Origin: Photobacterium profundum SS9
Lineage (GTDB): Bacteria; Pseudomonadota; Gammaproteobacteria; Enterobacterales; Vibrionaceae
Direction: 5' to 3'
Assembly: GCF_000196255.1 (NCBI RefSeq)
Contig: NC_006370.1
Span: 588,187-652,186 of the forward strand
DNA length: 64,000 bases
The translations under genes were made by a program, and so were the position numbers. Under the pieces are notes generated by a model. That model searched no databases and was not told where the DNA came from. It saw only the letters and a program-made list of their open reading frames with translations. Shown here one piece after another: positions 9,239-19,263 of the stretch; position 1 is the first letter of the stretch; the number at the start of each line of letters is the position of its first letter.

Positions 9239-9296
9239 TACGCATAAGATTCTAAAAAAAAGCCCGCACTTCTTATTAGATGCGGGCTTTTTTTTT
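9228..9296 (+). promoter_or_regulatory. thr operon transcription attenuator
   Basis: Two exclusive stems share one arm. Terminator: GCCCGCA (9262-9268) pairs with TGCGGGC (9281-9287), followed by nine T. Antiterminator: GTGCGGGCT (9228-9236), at the end of thrL and over its stop codon, is the exact complement of AGCCCGCAC (9261-9269). A ribosome finishing thrL covers the first arm and lets the terminator form; a ribosome stalled at Thr/Ile codons leaves it free. Confidence 0.92.
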
Positions 9297-9382
9297 AACC
9301 TTTTAAAAAGAAATAGATTTGAACATTACTGCTGCTGTTAATTAGCGAGGTAATGAATAATTAAGGACGTCGGGAGTAGGGA

Positions 9383-11842
9383 ATGCGGGTATTTAAGTTT
9401 GGTGGTTCATCGTTATCAGATGCAGAACGATTTTTGCGAGCGGCAGATATTATTGCCAATAATGCTCAACAAGGTGATGTGTCTGTCGTGCTTTCAGCGC
9501 CAGGAAAAGTAACAAATAAGTTAGTTTCGGTTATAGATAGCACAGTGAAAACAGGCGAGGCTGATCTTCAGGTCGCTGATTTAGAAACTGTATTCAATGA
9601 ATTGTTTTCTGGTCTTAAAGCGTTAGTACCAAGCTTTGATAAGGATTTGGTTGATGCAAAGTTGGCGAGTTCGTTAGGTCAACTTAAGCAGTATGTACAT
9701 GGCATGAAGTTATTAGGTTTATGCCCTGATAATGTATACGCCAAAATCATCAGTAAAGGTGAGCGTTTATCTATTGTTACGATGAAAGCACTGCTTGAAG
9801 CGAAAGGTCAACCCGCGAGCTTAATAGACCCAGTTGCCTATTTGTTTGCCCAAGGCGATTACCTCGAAGCACACGTTGATATCGAAGTCTCGACGCAAAA
9901 TTTTAAACGAAACCCTCTGCCTGAAGGTCACGTTAATATTATGCCTGGCTTTACTGCAGGTAATAGTGACGGTGAATTAGTCACGCTAGGGCGTAATGGC
10001 TCTGACTATTCCGCCGCAGTATTAGCAGCTTGTCTGCGTGCTGAGTGCTGTGAAATCTGGACAGATGTTGATGGTGTATACAGTTGCGATCCTCGCATTG
10101 TTCCTGACGCTCGCTTACTTAAATCTCTTAGTTATCAAGAAGCGATGGAGCTATCCTACTTCGGTGCCTCGGTTCTACACCCGAAAACAATCGCGCCTAT
10201 TGCCCAGTTCCATATTCCTTGCTTAATCAAAAACAGTTTTAGTCCCCAAGGTGCTGGTACATTAATCGGTCTTGATACCGGTGAAGATAACTTGGCGATT
10301 AAAGGCATTACCACGCTGAAAAACCTGACCATGGTCAACGTATCGGGTCCAGGAATGAAAGGCATGGTTGGCATGGCTGCGCGTGTCTTTGGCGCGATGT
10401 CAATTTCTGGTGTGTCGATTGTACTGATTACGCAATCATCGTCTGAATACAGCATTAGTTTCTGTATCGAAAGTGACGATAAAGTCGCAGTGCAACAAGC
10501 GCTACAAAACAACTTCGAATTAGAGTTAAAAGAAGGCCTCTTAGAGCCTATCGAGTTTGTCGATGATTCCGCCATTGTGACATTAGTGGGTGACGGTATG
10601 CGCACATCGCAAGGGGTTGCTTCACGCTTCTTTACCTCTTTAGCCGAAGTGAATGTGAATATTATAGCGATAGCTCAAGGCTCTTCTGAGCGTGCAATCT
10701 CTGCGGTAATCCCTGCAATGAAAGTGGCTGAAGCGGTGAAAGCGTGTCACGAAAACCTGTTTAACAGTAAACACTTTCTTGATGTATTTGTGATTGGTGT
10801 TGGTGGTGTTGGTGGTGAATTGGTTGAACAAATTCGTCGTCAACAAGCAAAACTTGCAGACAAAGGCATTGTTATTCGTGTATGTGGTTTAGCTAACAGT
10901 AAAGGCTTGTTACTTAATAACAATGGTATTCCACTTGAAAACTGGCGTGATCAGGTCGGGGTGGCTAATGAGCCATTAACGCTGGCACGTATGATCCAAT
11001 TGGTTCAGCGTCACCATATTATTAACCCTGTCGTGATTGATTGTACGTCTGATCAAGGTATTGCAGAGCAGTACGTTGACTATCTAGCGGCAGGTTTCCA
11101 CGTTATTACACCAAACAAGAAAGCCAATACCGCGAGCATGGCGTATTACCATCAGTTACGTCAGGCGGCACGCTCTACTCGTCGTAAGTTTATGTACGAT
11201 ACAACGGTTGGTGCTGGTTTACCGGTTATTGAAAACTTACAGAATTTGCTGTCTGCAGGTGATGAACTTTCGCGCTTCTCTGGCATTTTATCGGGTTCAT
11301 TATCTTATATCTTCGGTAAGTTAGATGAAGGTATGAGTTTTAGTGATGCCACCACGATTGCTCGTGAAAACGGCTTTACAGAACCAGATCCTCGTGATGA
11401 TTTATCGGGTATGGATGTCGCACGTAAACTGCTTATTTTGGCGCGTGAAACGGGCTTAGCATTAGAACTGGAAGATGTTGTCGTCGAGCAGGCATTACCG
11501 CCAGGTTTTAATGCAGAAGGCTCTATTGATGATTTCATGGCTCGTTTGCCAGAAGCGAATGCTTACTTTGAGCAGTTATCAGCAGATGCGGCAAAAGAAG
11601 ATAAAGTATTACGTTACGTGGGAGAAATTGATCAAGGTAAATGCTTCGTTAAGATTGCAGCAGTAAACCCTGATGATCCAATGTTTAAAATTAAAGATGG
11701 CGAAAATGCCTTGGCATTCTACAGCCGTTATTATCAACCGATTCCACTAGTATTACGTGGTTACGGTGCAGGTACAGAAGTGACAGCAGCTGGTGTGTTT
11801 GCTGATCTAATGCGTACATTAGGCTGGAAGTTGGGAGTATAA
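9383..11842 (+). CDS. thrA: Bifunctional aspartokinase I / homoserine dehydrogenase I
   Basis: Catalyses the first and third steps from aspartate to threonine. 819 residues, equal to E. coli within one. The aspartokinase half begins KFGGSSLSD and carries [13 protein letters not shown] (about 225-237). Two ACT regulatory domains (about 315-460) bind the feedback inhibitor threonine. The homoserine dehydrogenase half starts at the NADP-binding [12 protein letters not shown] (about 472) and includes TPNKKAN and the catalytic region GAGLPVI/SGSLSYI. A GGGAG ribosome-binding site precedes the ATG. thrB follows after two bases, so the operon is translationally tight; expression is set by the thrL attenuator. 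Confidence 0.98.
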   Translation: MRVFKFGGSSLSDAERFLRAADIIANNAQQGDVSVVLSAPGKVTNKLVSVIDSTVKTGEADLQVADLETVFNELFSGLKALVPSFDKDLVDAKLASSLGQLKQYVHGMKLLGLCPDNVYAKIISKGERLSIVTMKALLEAKGQPASLIDPVAYLFAQGDYLEAHVDIEVSTQNFKRNPLPEGHVNIMPGFTAGNSDGELVTLGRNGSDYSAAVLAACLRAECCEIWTDVDGVYSCDPRIVPDARLLKSLSYQEAMELSYFGASVLHPKTIAPIAQFHIPCLIKNSFSPQGAGTLIGLDTGEDNLAIKGITTLKNLTMVNVSGPGMKGMVGMAARVFGAMSISGVSIVLITQSSSEYSISFCIESDDKVAVQQALQNNFELELKEGLLEPIEFVDDSAIVTLVGDGMRTSQGVASRFFTSLAEVNVNIIAIAQGSSERAISAVIPAMKVAEAVKACHENLFNSKHFLDVFVIGVGGVGGELVEQIRRQQAKLADKGIVIRVCGLANSKGLLLNNNGIPLENWRDQVGVANEPLTLARMIQLVQRHHIINPVVIDCTSDQGIAEQYVDYLAAGFHVITPNKKANTASMAYYHQLRQAARSTRRKFMYDTTVGAGLPVIENLQNLLSAGDELSRFSGILSGSLSYIFGKLDEGMSFSDATTIARENGFTEPDPRDDLSGMDVARKLLILARETGLALELEDVVVEQALPPGFNAEGSIDDFMARLPEANAYFEQLSADAAKEDKVLRYVGEIDQGKCFVKIAAVNPDDPMFKIKDGENALAFYSRYYQPIPLVLRGYGAGTEVTAAGVFADLMRTLGWKLGV

Positions 11843-11844
11843 AA

Positions 11845-12801
11845 ATGAGTGTTGTTGTTTATGCGCCAGCATCAATTGGCAATGTAAGTGTTGGGTTTGA
11901 TGTACTGGGTGCGGCTGTATCACCGATTGATGGCTCTTTGTTAGGTGATCGCGTTGAAGTTGCCGCTGGTGAGCAACCTTTTACCTTAAAATGCGTCGGT
12001 GATTTCGTTGCAAAACTGCCGGTAGAACAAGAAGAGAACATTGTTTACCACTGCTGGTTAGTGTTTGCTCGTGAGTTAGATAAGAAAAACATCGAATTAA
12101 AACCTGTATCGATGACGCTTGAAAAGAATATGCCAATTGGATCGGGCTTGGGCTCGAGTGCATGTTCAGTTGTTGCTGCATTAGATGCATTAAACCGTTT
12201 TCATAACTTGCCATTGAATGAAGTCGAATTGCTGGCTTTAATGGGCGAAATGGAAGCAAAAATATCAGGCAGTTTACATTACGATAATGTGGCACCGTGT
12301 TATTTAGGTGGGCTGCAATTTATGGTCCAAGAGCTGGGTATTATTAGCCAGCCAGTGCCTTGTTTTGATGATTGGTATTGGGTAATGGCTTACCCGGGCA
12401 TAAAAGTACCAACAGCAGAAGCGCGTGCAATCTTGCCGTCTCAGTACCGCCGACAAGATGTGATTGCACATGGTCGTTACCTTGGCGGCTTCATTCATGC
12501 CTGCCATTCTCAGCAACCAGAGCTTGCAGCAAAAATGGTTAAAGATGTGGTTGCTGAACCTTATCGTGAACGATTATTACCAGGCTTTTCAAATGCACGA
12601 CAATATGCACTGGAAGCAGGCGCCTTGGCTAGTGGGATCTCTGGGTCGGGACCAACCATGTTCAGTGTATGTAATGACCTAGAAGTAGCAAAACGTATTG
12701 CACGTTGGCTCGAAGACAATTATGTTCAGAATGATGAAGGATTTGTCCATGTTTGTCGTTTAGACAGCACGGGATCGAAAGTAACAGGAAGTGAACTATA
12801 A
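11845..12801 (+). CDS. thrB: Homoserine kinase
   Basis: Phosphorylates homoserine with ATP, giving the substrate of ThrC. GHMP-kinase fold: N-terminal [19 protein letters not shown] (substrate binding), the ATP loop [14 protein letters not shown] at about 93-106 and the C-terminal [10 protein letters not shown] motif. 318 residues, usual length 310. Second gene of thrABC, two bases after thrA and two before thrC. Confidence 0.98.
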   Translation: MSVVVYAPASIGNVSVGFDVLGAAVSPIDGSLLGDRVEVAAGEQPFTLKCVGDFVAKLPVEQEENIVYHCWLVFARELDKKNIELKPVSMTLEKNMPIGSGLGSSACSVVAALDALNRFHNLPLNEVELLALMGEMEAKISGSLHYDNVAPCYLGGLQFMVQELGIISQPVPCFDDWYWVMAYPGIKVPTAEARAILPSQYRRQDVIAHGRYLGGFIHACHSQQPELAAKMVKDVVAEPYRERLLPGFSNARQYALEAGALASGISGSGPTMFSVCNDLEVAKRIARWLEDNYVQNDEGFVHVCRLDSTGSKVTGSEL

Positions 12802-12803
12802 CT

Positions 12804-14090
12804 ATGAAGTTGTATAATTTAAAAGAACATCAAGAACAGGTTTCCTTTGGTCAGGCAGTGCGTCAGGGCTTAGGACGTAATCAAGGTCTGTTTTTCCCAT
12901 CAGAGTTACCTGATTTGGGTGATGTTGATGCATTATTAGAAATGGATTTTGTTAGCCGTAGCAGCAAAATCCTTTCCGCCTTTATTGGTGAAGAGCTTAC
13001 TTCAGAAGCCGTTAACCAGATGGTGGGTAACGCGTTCCAATTCCCAGCCCCATTAGCGAAAGTAAAAGATGGCGTTTACGCTCTAGAGTTATTTCATGGC
13101 CCGACATTAGCCTTTAAAGATTTCGGTGGCCGATTCATGGCGCAATCTTTAGCTGCTGTGTCCGAGAAAGATGGCAAAGTAACGATTTTGACTGCAACGT
13201 CGGGTGATACGGGAGCTGCTGTCGCTCATGCTTTTTACGGCATGGATAACATCAAGGTTGTGATCTTATATCCGAAAGGAAAAATCAGCCCGTTACAGGA
13301 AAAATTATTCTGTACGTTAGGTCGCAATATTACCACTGTTGCTGTAGAAGGCACATTTGATGATTGTCAGGCACTGGTTAAAGCCTCGTTTGATGATGAA
13401 CAATTACGTCAAGATGTTGGTCTAAACTCAGCAAACTCGATTAATATTAGCCGTTTGATGGCGCAGATTTGCTACTACTTTGAAGCTGTTGCTCAGCTGC
13501 CTAAAGCGCAACGTGAAAATCTAGTGATTTCAGTACCAAGTGGTAATTTTGGTAACTTAACCGCAGGTTTGTTAGCTAAATCACTGGGTTTGCCAGTGAA
13601 GCGTTTTATTGTTGCAACGAATGCGAATGACACTGTACCACGTTACCTGCAAACGGGTGAGTGGGCACCAACATCAACAATTCCAACCATTTCTAATGCA
13701 ATGGATGTGAGTGAGCCGAATAACTGGCCACGTATCGAAGAGTTATGCCAGTTGAAAGGCTGGGGGCTTAACGAGCTTGGCTACGGCGCAGTAACAGACG
13801 AGCAAACCGCTGAAACGTTGCGTGAAATGAATGCAGATGGTTACTTATGTGAACCCCATGGGGCGATTGCTTACCGTGTGCTTAACGAGCAGCTACAAGA
13901 TGGCGAAACCGGCTTGTTCTTATGCACCGCGCATCCTGCGAAGTTTAAAGAAGTGGTTGATGAGATCCTAGAGCTGGATATCGATCTGCCAGCCCCGCTT
14001 GCGAAGCATGGCGCGATGGAGCTGTTATCACTAGAGCGCGATAACGATTTTGAGCAGTTAAAAGCGGTGTTACGAAGTGTTCAAGATTAA
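12804..14090 (+). CDS. thrC: Threonine synthase
   Basis: PLP enzyme converting O-phosphohomoserine to threonine and phosphate. 428 residues, the same length as the E. coli enzyme. The PLP-binding lysine sits in HGPTLAFKDFGGRF (about residue 107); phosphate-binding TATSGDTGAAVAHAF and VPSGNFGNLTAG are present. Last gene of the operon, followed at once by a strong terminator. Confidence 0.98.
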   Translation: MKLYNLKEHQEQVSFGQAVRQGLGRNQGLFFPSELPDLGDVDALLEMDFVSRSSKILSAFIGEELTSEAVNQMVGNAFQFPAPLAKVKDGVYALELFHGPTLAFKDFGGRFMAQSLAAVSEKDGKVTILTATSGDTGAAVAHAFYGMDNIKVVILYPKGKISPLQEKLFCTLGRNITTVAVEGTFDDCQALVKASFDDEQLRQDVGLNSANSINISRLMAQICYYFEAVAQLPKAQRENLVISVPSGNFGNLTAGLLAKSLGLPVKRFIVATNANDTVPRYLQTGEWAPTSTIPTISNAMDVSEPNNWPRIEELCQLKGWGLNELGYGAVTDEQTAETLREMNADGYLCEPHGAIAYRVLNEQLQDGETGLFLCTAHPAKFKEVVDEILELDIDLPAPLAKHGAMELLSLERDNDFEQLKAVLRSVQD

Positions 14091-14120
14091 AATGATCTAA
14101 CATGTATTTTTTAAATTGAA

Positions 14121-14150
14121 AACGGTAGCCGTAATGGCTACCGTTTTTTT
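14121..14150 (+). terminator. Terminator of the thr operon
   Basis: Perfect 10-bp stem AACGGTAGCC/GGCTACCGTT and a seven-T run. It sits between convergent thrC and the symporter gene and is stronger in the rightward direction. Confidence 0.9.
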
Positions 14151-14155
14151 ATGCG

Positions 14156-15337
14156 TTAACTTTCTTGTTGAGCCTCAATCGCAGGCTGTTGTTTTTCTTC
14201 TTTAGAAAACTTATTAACCCACAATGCGATAGCACCATCTCCGGTAATATTGCAGGCTGTACCAAAGCTATCTTGCGCCATATACAGTGCGATCATGAGA
14301 GCGAGTTCAGCCTCGCCAAAACCGAGCATAGAAGCCATTAACCCTAGCGCTGCCATTACTGCACCACCTGGAGCACCGGGTGCGGCAATCATAGTAATAC
14401 CAAGCATCATAATGAAAGGTAACATCTCAAGTAATGATGGGATGGCAATGTGCTGGCTTAATGCCATAACAGCAGTCGAGCAAGTGACGAGTGTGATGGT
14501 TGAACCTGAAAGGTGAATCGTGGCACATAAAGGAATAGTAAAGTTTGCAATCGAATCATCCACACCGTTCTTTTTGGTTTGGCGCAGGGTAACTGGAATG
14601 GTGGCAGCTGACGACATGGTACCAACGGCGGTGAAGTAGGCCGGTAGCATGTTTTTGATTAATTTTATTGGTGACTGACGAAGTACCAACCCCGTTATTG
14701 TGTATTGAATGGTAATCCATACCCAATGCATGATGATAGCTAGGGTTAAGACTACACCGAATGTTTTTAATGTGGTAAAAACCGTTCCTTCTGCTGACAT
14801 TTCAGCAAACACGCCTGCAATATATAGCGGTAAAAATGGAATAATGACTTTTGCCAATAAAAGGTCAATAACATTGCGCCCTTCATCTGCAATTTTTCTT
14901 AAATTTTGGCTATCAGTAATACTGATGCCTAATCCAAATAAAAAGGCAGTGGCGAGTGCTGTCATTACACCAAATAATGGCGGTATTTCTAATGTTAGAA
15001 AGCTTGTTAATTTATCAGAACTGCTAGCGACGGTGGCTGTTGATTCTGGTAATCCAGCGATGACAACGCTGGCAACAAGAAAGGCGAGACTGCCTGCAAT
15101 AATCGTTGAACCGTAAGAGAGCGCGACAGTTTTACCTAATAACGAACCTGAATTTTTAGGTAAGCTGGCAATACCGCTCGTAATGTAAAAAAGAATAATA
15201 AGAGGAATGGTGAACCCGATTAATTGGCCACCAAGTTGTTTTATTGTGAGTAGTGTTCGAATTATGCTATCCGGCGCAAAAAAGCCGAGTAGGATGCCGA
15301 CCAAAATACCAGAGATCAATTTTAGTATTAACTTCAT
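14156..15337 (-). CDS. Dicarboxylate/amino acid:cation symporter (DAACS family)
   Basis: Inner-membrane Na+ or H+ coupled carrier for acidic or neutral amino acids or C4 acids. 393 residues from the chosen ATG at 15337, which has an AGGAG site eight bases upstream; an ATG 39 bases earlier in frame has none. Hydrophobic helices fill the protein. The family's helical hairpin motifs are present in changed form: MSSAATIPVTLRQ (HP1), the unwound helix region FTIPLCATIHLSGS and APGAPGGAVM (HP2). The usual NMDGT is replaced by HLSGS, so the substrate is hard to predict; it is not SstT-like. Its place beside thrC suggests nothing firm about substrate. Confidence 0.85.
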   Translation of the reverse strand: MKLILKLISGILVGILLGFFAPDSIIRTLLTIKQLGGQLIGFTIPLIILFYITSGIASLPKNSGSLLGKTVALSYGSTIIAGSLAFLVASVVIAGLPESTATVASSSDKLTSFLTLEIPPLFGVMTALATAFLFGLGISITDSQNLRKIADEGRNVIDLLLAKVIIPFLPLYIAGVFAEMSAEGTVFTTLKTFGVVLTLAIIMHWVWITIQYTITGLVLRQSPIKLIKNMLPAYFTAVGTMSSAATIPVTLRQTKKNGVDDSIANFTIPLCATIHLSGSTITLVTCSTAVMALSQHIAIPSLLEMLPFIMMLGITMIAAPGAPGGAVMAALGLMASMLGFGEAELALMIALYMAQDSFGTACNITGDGAIALWVNKFSKEEKQQPAIEAQQES

Positions 15338-15591
15338 AAAGCTGGCTCCTGAGAGGGAATGATTTAAGAAATTCATGCTGTATATTGTTTTTTGTCTAAT
15401 TACCTATACAAATAACAATGCTGGCAAGGTACGCTAAATTTAGTGATATTGTCTGTTATTTGGTCAGTATTGAGAGGTGAATGTCAGTAATGTTTATATT
15501 TGTGACATGAATGCCATACTGATAAATAAGGTGATATTAAAGAGGGAGGTAGATAGATTAAAGGTGGCATGATTTGATGAATAACAGGCAT

Positions 15592-15616
15592 AAAAAAACG
15601 GCACCTTAGGCACCGT
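15592..15616 (-). terminator. Terminator of grcA
   Basis: Reading leftwards, ACGGTGCC/GGTGCCGT forms an 8-bp stem with a three-base loop, followed by seven T. Confidence 0.85.
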
Positions 15617-15645
15617 ATTATTTATACTTTTATCTAATAGCTAAA

Positions 15646-16023
15646 TTACAGGCTGCTAGTGAAAGTACGAGCGATTACGTCTTTTTGCTGCTCTGTTGTT
15701 AGAGAGTTAAAACGTACAGCGTAACCCGATACGCGGATTGTTAGCTGTGGGTATTTTTCTGGGTGTGCCACTGCATCTTCCAGTGTTTCTTTCTTAAGAA
15801 CGTTAACGTTAAGGTGCTGGCCACCTTCAACCTTAGCTGGAACTTCGATAGCAACGTCACGAGATTCGTATTCACCTAGGTCTGCTGCTGCGATAACTTG
15901 ATCTTCTTCAAAGCCAGCTTTTGCTACAACACAGCGAGCTTCATTTGTTTCGCTGTCTAGTAACCAGATGCTATTTAGTAGATCATCGTTCGCTGATTTT
16001 GTAATTTGAATGCCTGTGATCAT
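15646..16023 (-). CDS. grcA: Autonomous glycyl radical cofactor GrcA
   Basis: Spare C-terminal domain of pyruvate formate-lyase that replaces the oxygen-damaged end of the enzyme so that anaerobic pyruvate cleavage can resume. 125 residues against 127 in E. coli YfiD. The glycyl-radical motif [13 protein letters not shown] places the radical at Gly100; the [10 protein letters not shown] segment is also kept. The start MITGIQITK at 16023 has a GGAG site; the frame is open upstream but the extension has no family match. Expression is very probably FNR-controlled: two FNR sites lie upstream in the same arrangement described for E. coli yfiD. It is a single-gene transcript. Confidence 0.97.
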   Translation of the reverse strand: MITGIQITKSANDDLLNSIWLLDSETNEARCVVAKAGFEEDQVIAAADLGEYESRDVAIEVPAKVEGGQHLNVNVLKKETLEDAVAHPEKYPQLTIRVSGYAVRFNSLTTEQQKDVIARTFTSSL

Positions 16024-16078
16024 GACTTTATTCTCCGAAGAAATGTAGTTAGTTTTTAAATTTTTTATTGAGCTGCTT

Positions 16079-16084
16079 ATTATA
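16079..16084 (-). promoter_or_regulatory. Probable -10 element of grcA
   Basis: TATAAT read on the minus strand. A start point about 7 bases further would put the proximal FNR site near -41 to -43, the class II position. Confidence 0.6.
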
Positions 16085-16108
16085 TACCTCGACAATGGAA
16101 AGCTGGTA

Positions 16109-16122
16109 TTGATGTAGATCAA
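16109..16122. promoter_or_regulatory. Proximal FNR site of grcA
   Basis: Perfect TTGAT-GTAG-ATCAA palindrome, centre 16115.5, about 31 bases upstream of the TATAAT element on the minus strand. This is the class II activation position for FNR. Confidence 0.8.
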
Positions 16123-16161
16123 ATAACAACAATAAACCTTGTTTTTAATGCGGCTGTTTTT

Positions 16162-16175
16162 TTGAGCTAGGTCAA
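16162..16175. promoter_or_regulatory. Distal FNR-like site of grcA
   Basis: TTGAGCTAGGTCAA, a palindrome differing from the FNR consensus by one base in each half. Its centre is 53 bases upstream of the proximal site, the same interval known for the two FNR sites of E. coli yfiD (-40.5 and -93.5). Confidence 0.6.
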
Positions 16176-16363
16176 GTTAACCATAAATTACCTACGACTC
16201 GGTAGTTAGTTTAAAGTTTAAAAAATAGTTTAAATGGTCATTTGTAGTAAAATTACAACATAAATGAAAGGTTCATACCTTGTTTTAACCGGAAAGTAGG
16301 CCATGAATAGGCGTATTTTGTTGTAATTCATGTGGAAAAATAACGTAACTAACAGGATATGAA

Positions 16364-17213
16364 ATGAAGTTAATTGGTGCGCATGTTTCTGCAGCTGGTG
16401 GGGTGTTTAATGCACCGGAAAATGCAGCCAAAATTGGTGCTAACGCCTTTGCACTATATCACTAAGAATCAAAGACAGTGGGTGGCTAAGCCATTAGAGC
16501 AAGATGTTATTACCGCTTTTAAAGCACGTTGTCAGCAGTATGGATTTAAGAGCGAGGCGATTCTGCCGCATGATTCTTACTTGATCAATTTGGGCAACCC
16601 TGAGACTGAAAAGCTTGAGAAATCTCGTGCGGCATTTATTGATGAAATGCAGCGTTGTAATCAACTCGGGCTTACTTTACTGAATTTCCATCCTGGTAGT
16701 CATTTAAAAAAGATCAATGAATCAGACTGTTTAAGATTGATTGCTGAATCGATAAATATGGCGCATCAAGAAGTGCCTGAGGTTGTGGCGGTGATTGAGA
16801 ATACTGCAGGACAGGGATCGAATGTAGGTTGGCGATTTGAACACCTAGCTGAAATTATCGACCAGATTGAAGATAAAAGCCGAGTGGGTGTATGTATTGA
16901 TACGTGCCATACATTCGCGGCGGGTTATGATTTACGTTCTGAAGCCGCTACAGAGGTAACATTTAGTGAATTTGATCAGGTGGTGGGTATGTCTTTTTTA
17001 CGTGGCATGCACTTAAATGACTCAAAGGGTAAATTAGGAAGCCATTTAGATCGACACCATAGCCTAGGGGAAGGTGAAATTGGCTGGGATTGCTTTCGTT
17101 ATCTGATGCAAGCGAGTGGATTCGATAATATTCCTTTGGTATTAGAAACGATTAATCCTGATATTTGGCAACAAGAAATCATGATGTTACGCTCATTTGT
17201 AGCAAGTGAATAA
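16364..17213 (+). pseudogene. nfo: Endonuclease IV, interrupted by a +1 frameshift
   Basis: AP endonuclease of base excision repair, a zinc TIM-barrel enzyme. The start [13 protein letters not shown] matches E. coli Nfo, then the frame runs into TAA after FALYH. The rest of the protein continues from ITKNQRQW in another frame with all expected metal ligands: [49 protein letters not shown] and LETINP. One extra base in CTATATCAC (about 16457-16466) accounts for it: without one A the text reads FALFTKNQRQW, as in E. coli. Length would be about 282. Either a recent pseudogene or a sequence error; the downstream part shows no other damage. Confidence 0.85.
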
Positions 17214-17386
17214 AAGCACTGCGTTGGGGCAAATGCGTTGAAATGGTGCTGGTTACTTTTCAGTAATATAAATTTAGATAATATAAGCTTCTGTATTTTC
17301 AGTATTTGTTGATCTTATTTAAAAGTTGGCATTCTTTTTTCATGTTCTTATCCGTAGCAGGTTTTATTCTTCTTGGAGTTAGGATT

Positions 17387-17521
17387 ATGAACATGACAAT
17401 GATTTCTCAAACCGCAATTTATGCTGCTCGATTACCTCAAGCAAACCGTCCAATTCAAGGTCGTGGGCATTGGCGCTCACCCGTTACTCCACACCATAAA
17501 GATCAATTAGGTAGGACTTAA
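17387..17521 (+). CDS. Possible 44-residue protein of unknown function
   Basis: Short ORF in the 398-base gap between nfo and ung, beginning MNMTMISQTAIYAARL with GGAG and AGGA upstream of the ATG. The C-terminal part is rich in Arg, His, Pro and Gln with no membrane segment. The frame can be extended upstream to 17306 but the added part looks random. No family recognised; coding status is uncertain. The remainder of this gap shows nothing I can name. Confidence 0.3.
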   Translation: MNMTMISQTAIYAARLPQANRPIQGRGHWRSPVTPHHKDQLGRT

Positions 17522-17611
17522 GTGGTTATTTTGTCGTGGCTCTGAATAATCACTTCTGATTTTAATGTTGAAATCGTTAGAATAACGGCATTACATCGAA
17601 TCAGGAACAAT

Positions 17612-18298
17612 ATGATGAGCCACACAAATACTTGGCAAGACATTATCAATCAAGAAAAACAACAGCCTTACTTTCAGGATATTGAACAGTTTGTGTCTAC
17701 TGCCCGTTCTAATGGTAAAGTTATTTTCCCTCCTGAACAAGATGTTTTTAATGCATTTAATTCAACCCCATTAGCCCAAGTAAAGGTCGTAATATTAGGC
17801 CAAGATCCCTACCACGGCGCTAATCAAGCACATGGTTTGAGTTTTTCTGTTTTGCCTGGCATTAAAACACCCCCATCACTCGCTAATATGTACAAAGAAT
17901 TAGCCACCGATATCCCAGGGTTTCAAATTCCCCTGCATGGTTACCTTCAAAGTTGGGCAGATCAAGGTGTTCTGCTATTAAATACAGTATTGACCGTCGA
18001 GCAAAGTAAAGCGCATTCACATGCCAAAATTGGTTGGGAAACATTTACGGATAAAATCATCGATGTGCTTGATCAACAGAGTGCTGGTATTGTGTTCGTA
18101 TTGTGGGGGGCGCATGCGCAGAAGAAAGGTAAAACGATTAATACCGATAAGCATCATGTTTTAAAATCGGCTCACCCATCACCGCTGTCGGCATATCGTG
18201 GTTTCTTTGGTTGTAAGCATTTCTCTCAAGTGAACCAGCTATTGTGTGACATGAATCAATCACCAATTGATTGGCAGCCCCAAAGGATTCAAGAGTAA
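17612..18298 (+). CDS. ung: Uracil-DNA glycosylase
   Basis: Removes uracil from DNA, the first step of base excision repair. 228 residues (E. coli 229). Catalytic water-activating Asp65 in GQDPYHG and His188 in the [14 protein letters not shown] loop are present, with [10 protein letters not shown] and the Leu-intercalation loop. Two ATG codons stand in tandem; the second may be the true start. In E. coli ung also neighbours grcA; here nfo lies between them, giving a small cluster of two base-excision enzymes. Confidence 0.97.
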   Translation: MMSHTNTWQDIINQEKQQPYFQDIEQFVSTARSNGKVIFPPEQDVFNAFNSTPLAQVKVVILGQDPYHGANQAHGLSFSVLPGIKTPPSLANMYKELATDIPGFQIPLHGYLQSWADQGVLLLNTVLTVEQSKAHSHAKIGWETFTDKIIDVLDQQSAGIVFVLWGAHAQKKGKTINTDKHHVLKSAHPSPLSAYRGFFGCKHFSQVNQLLCDMNQSPIDWQPQRIQE

Positions 18299-18445
18299 GT
18301 GGCTGGTTTTAAATGATTGATAATAACAGGTGTTAATAAACACCTGTAAAAATGTGAATAATTAGTAATCAGGATCAATATGTATTTTCTTTGATGAATT
18401 ACACTTAAACAAATGAATTTAAGATAAGCAATCAAGGAGAGGGTT

Positions 18446-18979
18446 ATGATGTTAGATAGTATTCATACCGAGCATGGTTATATAAACCGCTTATTGAATA
18501 TTCTGCAGCAGAAGCTAGATGCTATTGAAAATGGTCGTACGGTTAATTACAGCTTGATTAAAGATATTGTGGAATATCTTCAACAGTATGCTGAACACTG
18601 CCATCATCCCAAGGAAGATATTCTGTACCGTTATTATCAATCGCATTATGCAAAAAATGGCGATATGCAAAGTCTCGAGCAAGAGCATCACCAGTTGGCA
18701 CAACTTACTGCTGAGTTTGCTGATACGGTTGAAATGGTACTAATGGATGCCGTTATTCCTCTCGATATCTTTGCTGAAAAGTTGAATGTGTTTGTCGCAC
18801 GTCAGAAAGCACATCTAGAGTTTGAAGAAAAAAATATATTCCCGCTAATACGTCGTGATTTTACTGCAGAAGATTGGGTGGCTGTATCGAAAGAACTGCA
18901 CGTTTATCAGGATGATCCACTCTTTGGTGAGCATGTTGATGCACGTTATCAAAAGTTATCTGAACATATATCAACGTAA
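18446..18979 (+). CDS. Hemerythrin HHE-domain protein
   Basis: 177 residues forming one all-helical hemerythrin-like domain. Candidate di-iron ligands are His10 (TEHG), His54/Glu57 (CHHPKED), His81 or His82 (EQEHHQL), His123 and Glu127 (KAHLEFEEKN), in family order. Such proteins bind oxygen, nitric oxide or iron, or protect iron-sulfur centres as YtfE does, but this one lacks the YtfE/ScdA N-terminal domain. A GGAGAGGG-like ribosome-binding site precedes the start. Monocistronic; a terminator follows. Role beyond iron binding is unknown. Confidence 0.85.
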   Translation: MMLDSIHTEHGYINRLLNILQQKLDAIENGRTVNYSLIKDIVEYLQQYAEHCHHPKEDILYRYYQSHYAKNGDMQSLEQEHHQLAQLTAEFADTVEMVLMDAVIPLDIFAEKLNVFVARQKAHLEFEEKNIFPLIRRDFTAEDWVAVSKELHVYQDDPLFGEHVDARYQKLSEHIST

Positions 18980-19032
18980 TCATTATTGCTGGGCTATCGT
19001 GTTTAATCGTCGTTACAGATAATTAAAAAGAA

Positions 19033-19057
19033 AGCGCCAATTTGATTGGCGCTGTTT
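19033..19057. terminator. Terminator between hemerythrin and DUF3545-like genes
   Basis: AGCGCCAA/TTGGCGCT stem with a five-base loop. The T-run is short and broken (GTTT), so termination is moderate. Placed between convergent genes. Confidence 0.6.
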
Positions 19058-19080
19058 ATATTGTTTAGTCTGTCGATTGA

Positions 19081-19263
19081 TTAGAAATCAATATGTTCAT
19101 CTGAAAGGTCTTGGAGTATATCAAGATCTTGTAATTCTTTACGTAGTCTTTGCCTGTCCTTTATTGCCTCAATTTCACGCCATTTTCGTTTTACCGGTTT
19201 ACTACGTGAACCGCGAGCCGGCTGTTGTGTTGCAAGAATGTCATCGAATGCAAAGCTATCCAT
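19081..19263 (-). CDS. DUF3545-like small protein
   Basis: 60 residues: acidic, Phe-bearing N-terminus (MDSFAFDDIL), a basic centre with KPVKRKWREIEAIKDRQR and an acidic end with LSDEHIDF. The central KRKWREIEAIKDRQRL block is, to my knowledge, characteristic of the DUF3545 family of Vibrionaceae and related bacteria. Function is unknown; the charge pattern suggests a cytoplasmic nucleic-acid or ribosome partner, which is speculation. Confidence 0.65.
   Translation of the reverse strand: MDSFAFDDILATQQPARGSRSKPVKRKWREIEAIKDRQRLRKELQDLDILQDLSDEHIDF

Noticed and set aside
14709..15116. 135-codon ORF on the plus strand inside the DAACS symporter gene
   Set aside because: Antisense shadow of a conserved membrane protein; composition (Lys, Ile, Thr, Asn) reflects reverse-complemented hydrophobic codons and no ribosome-binding site is evident.
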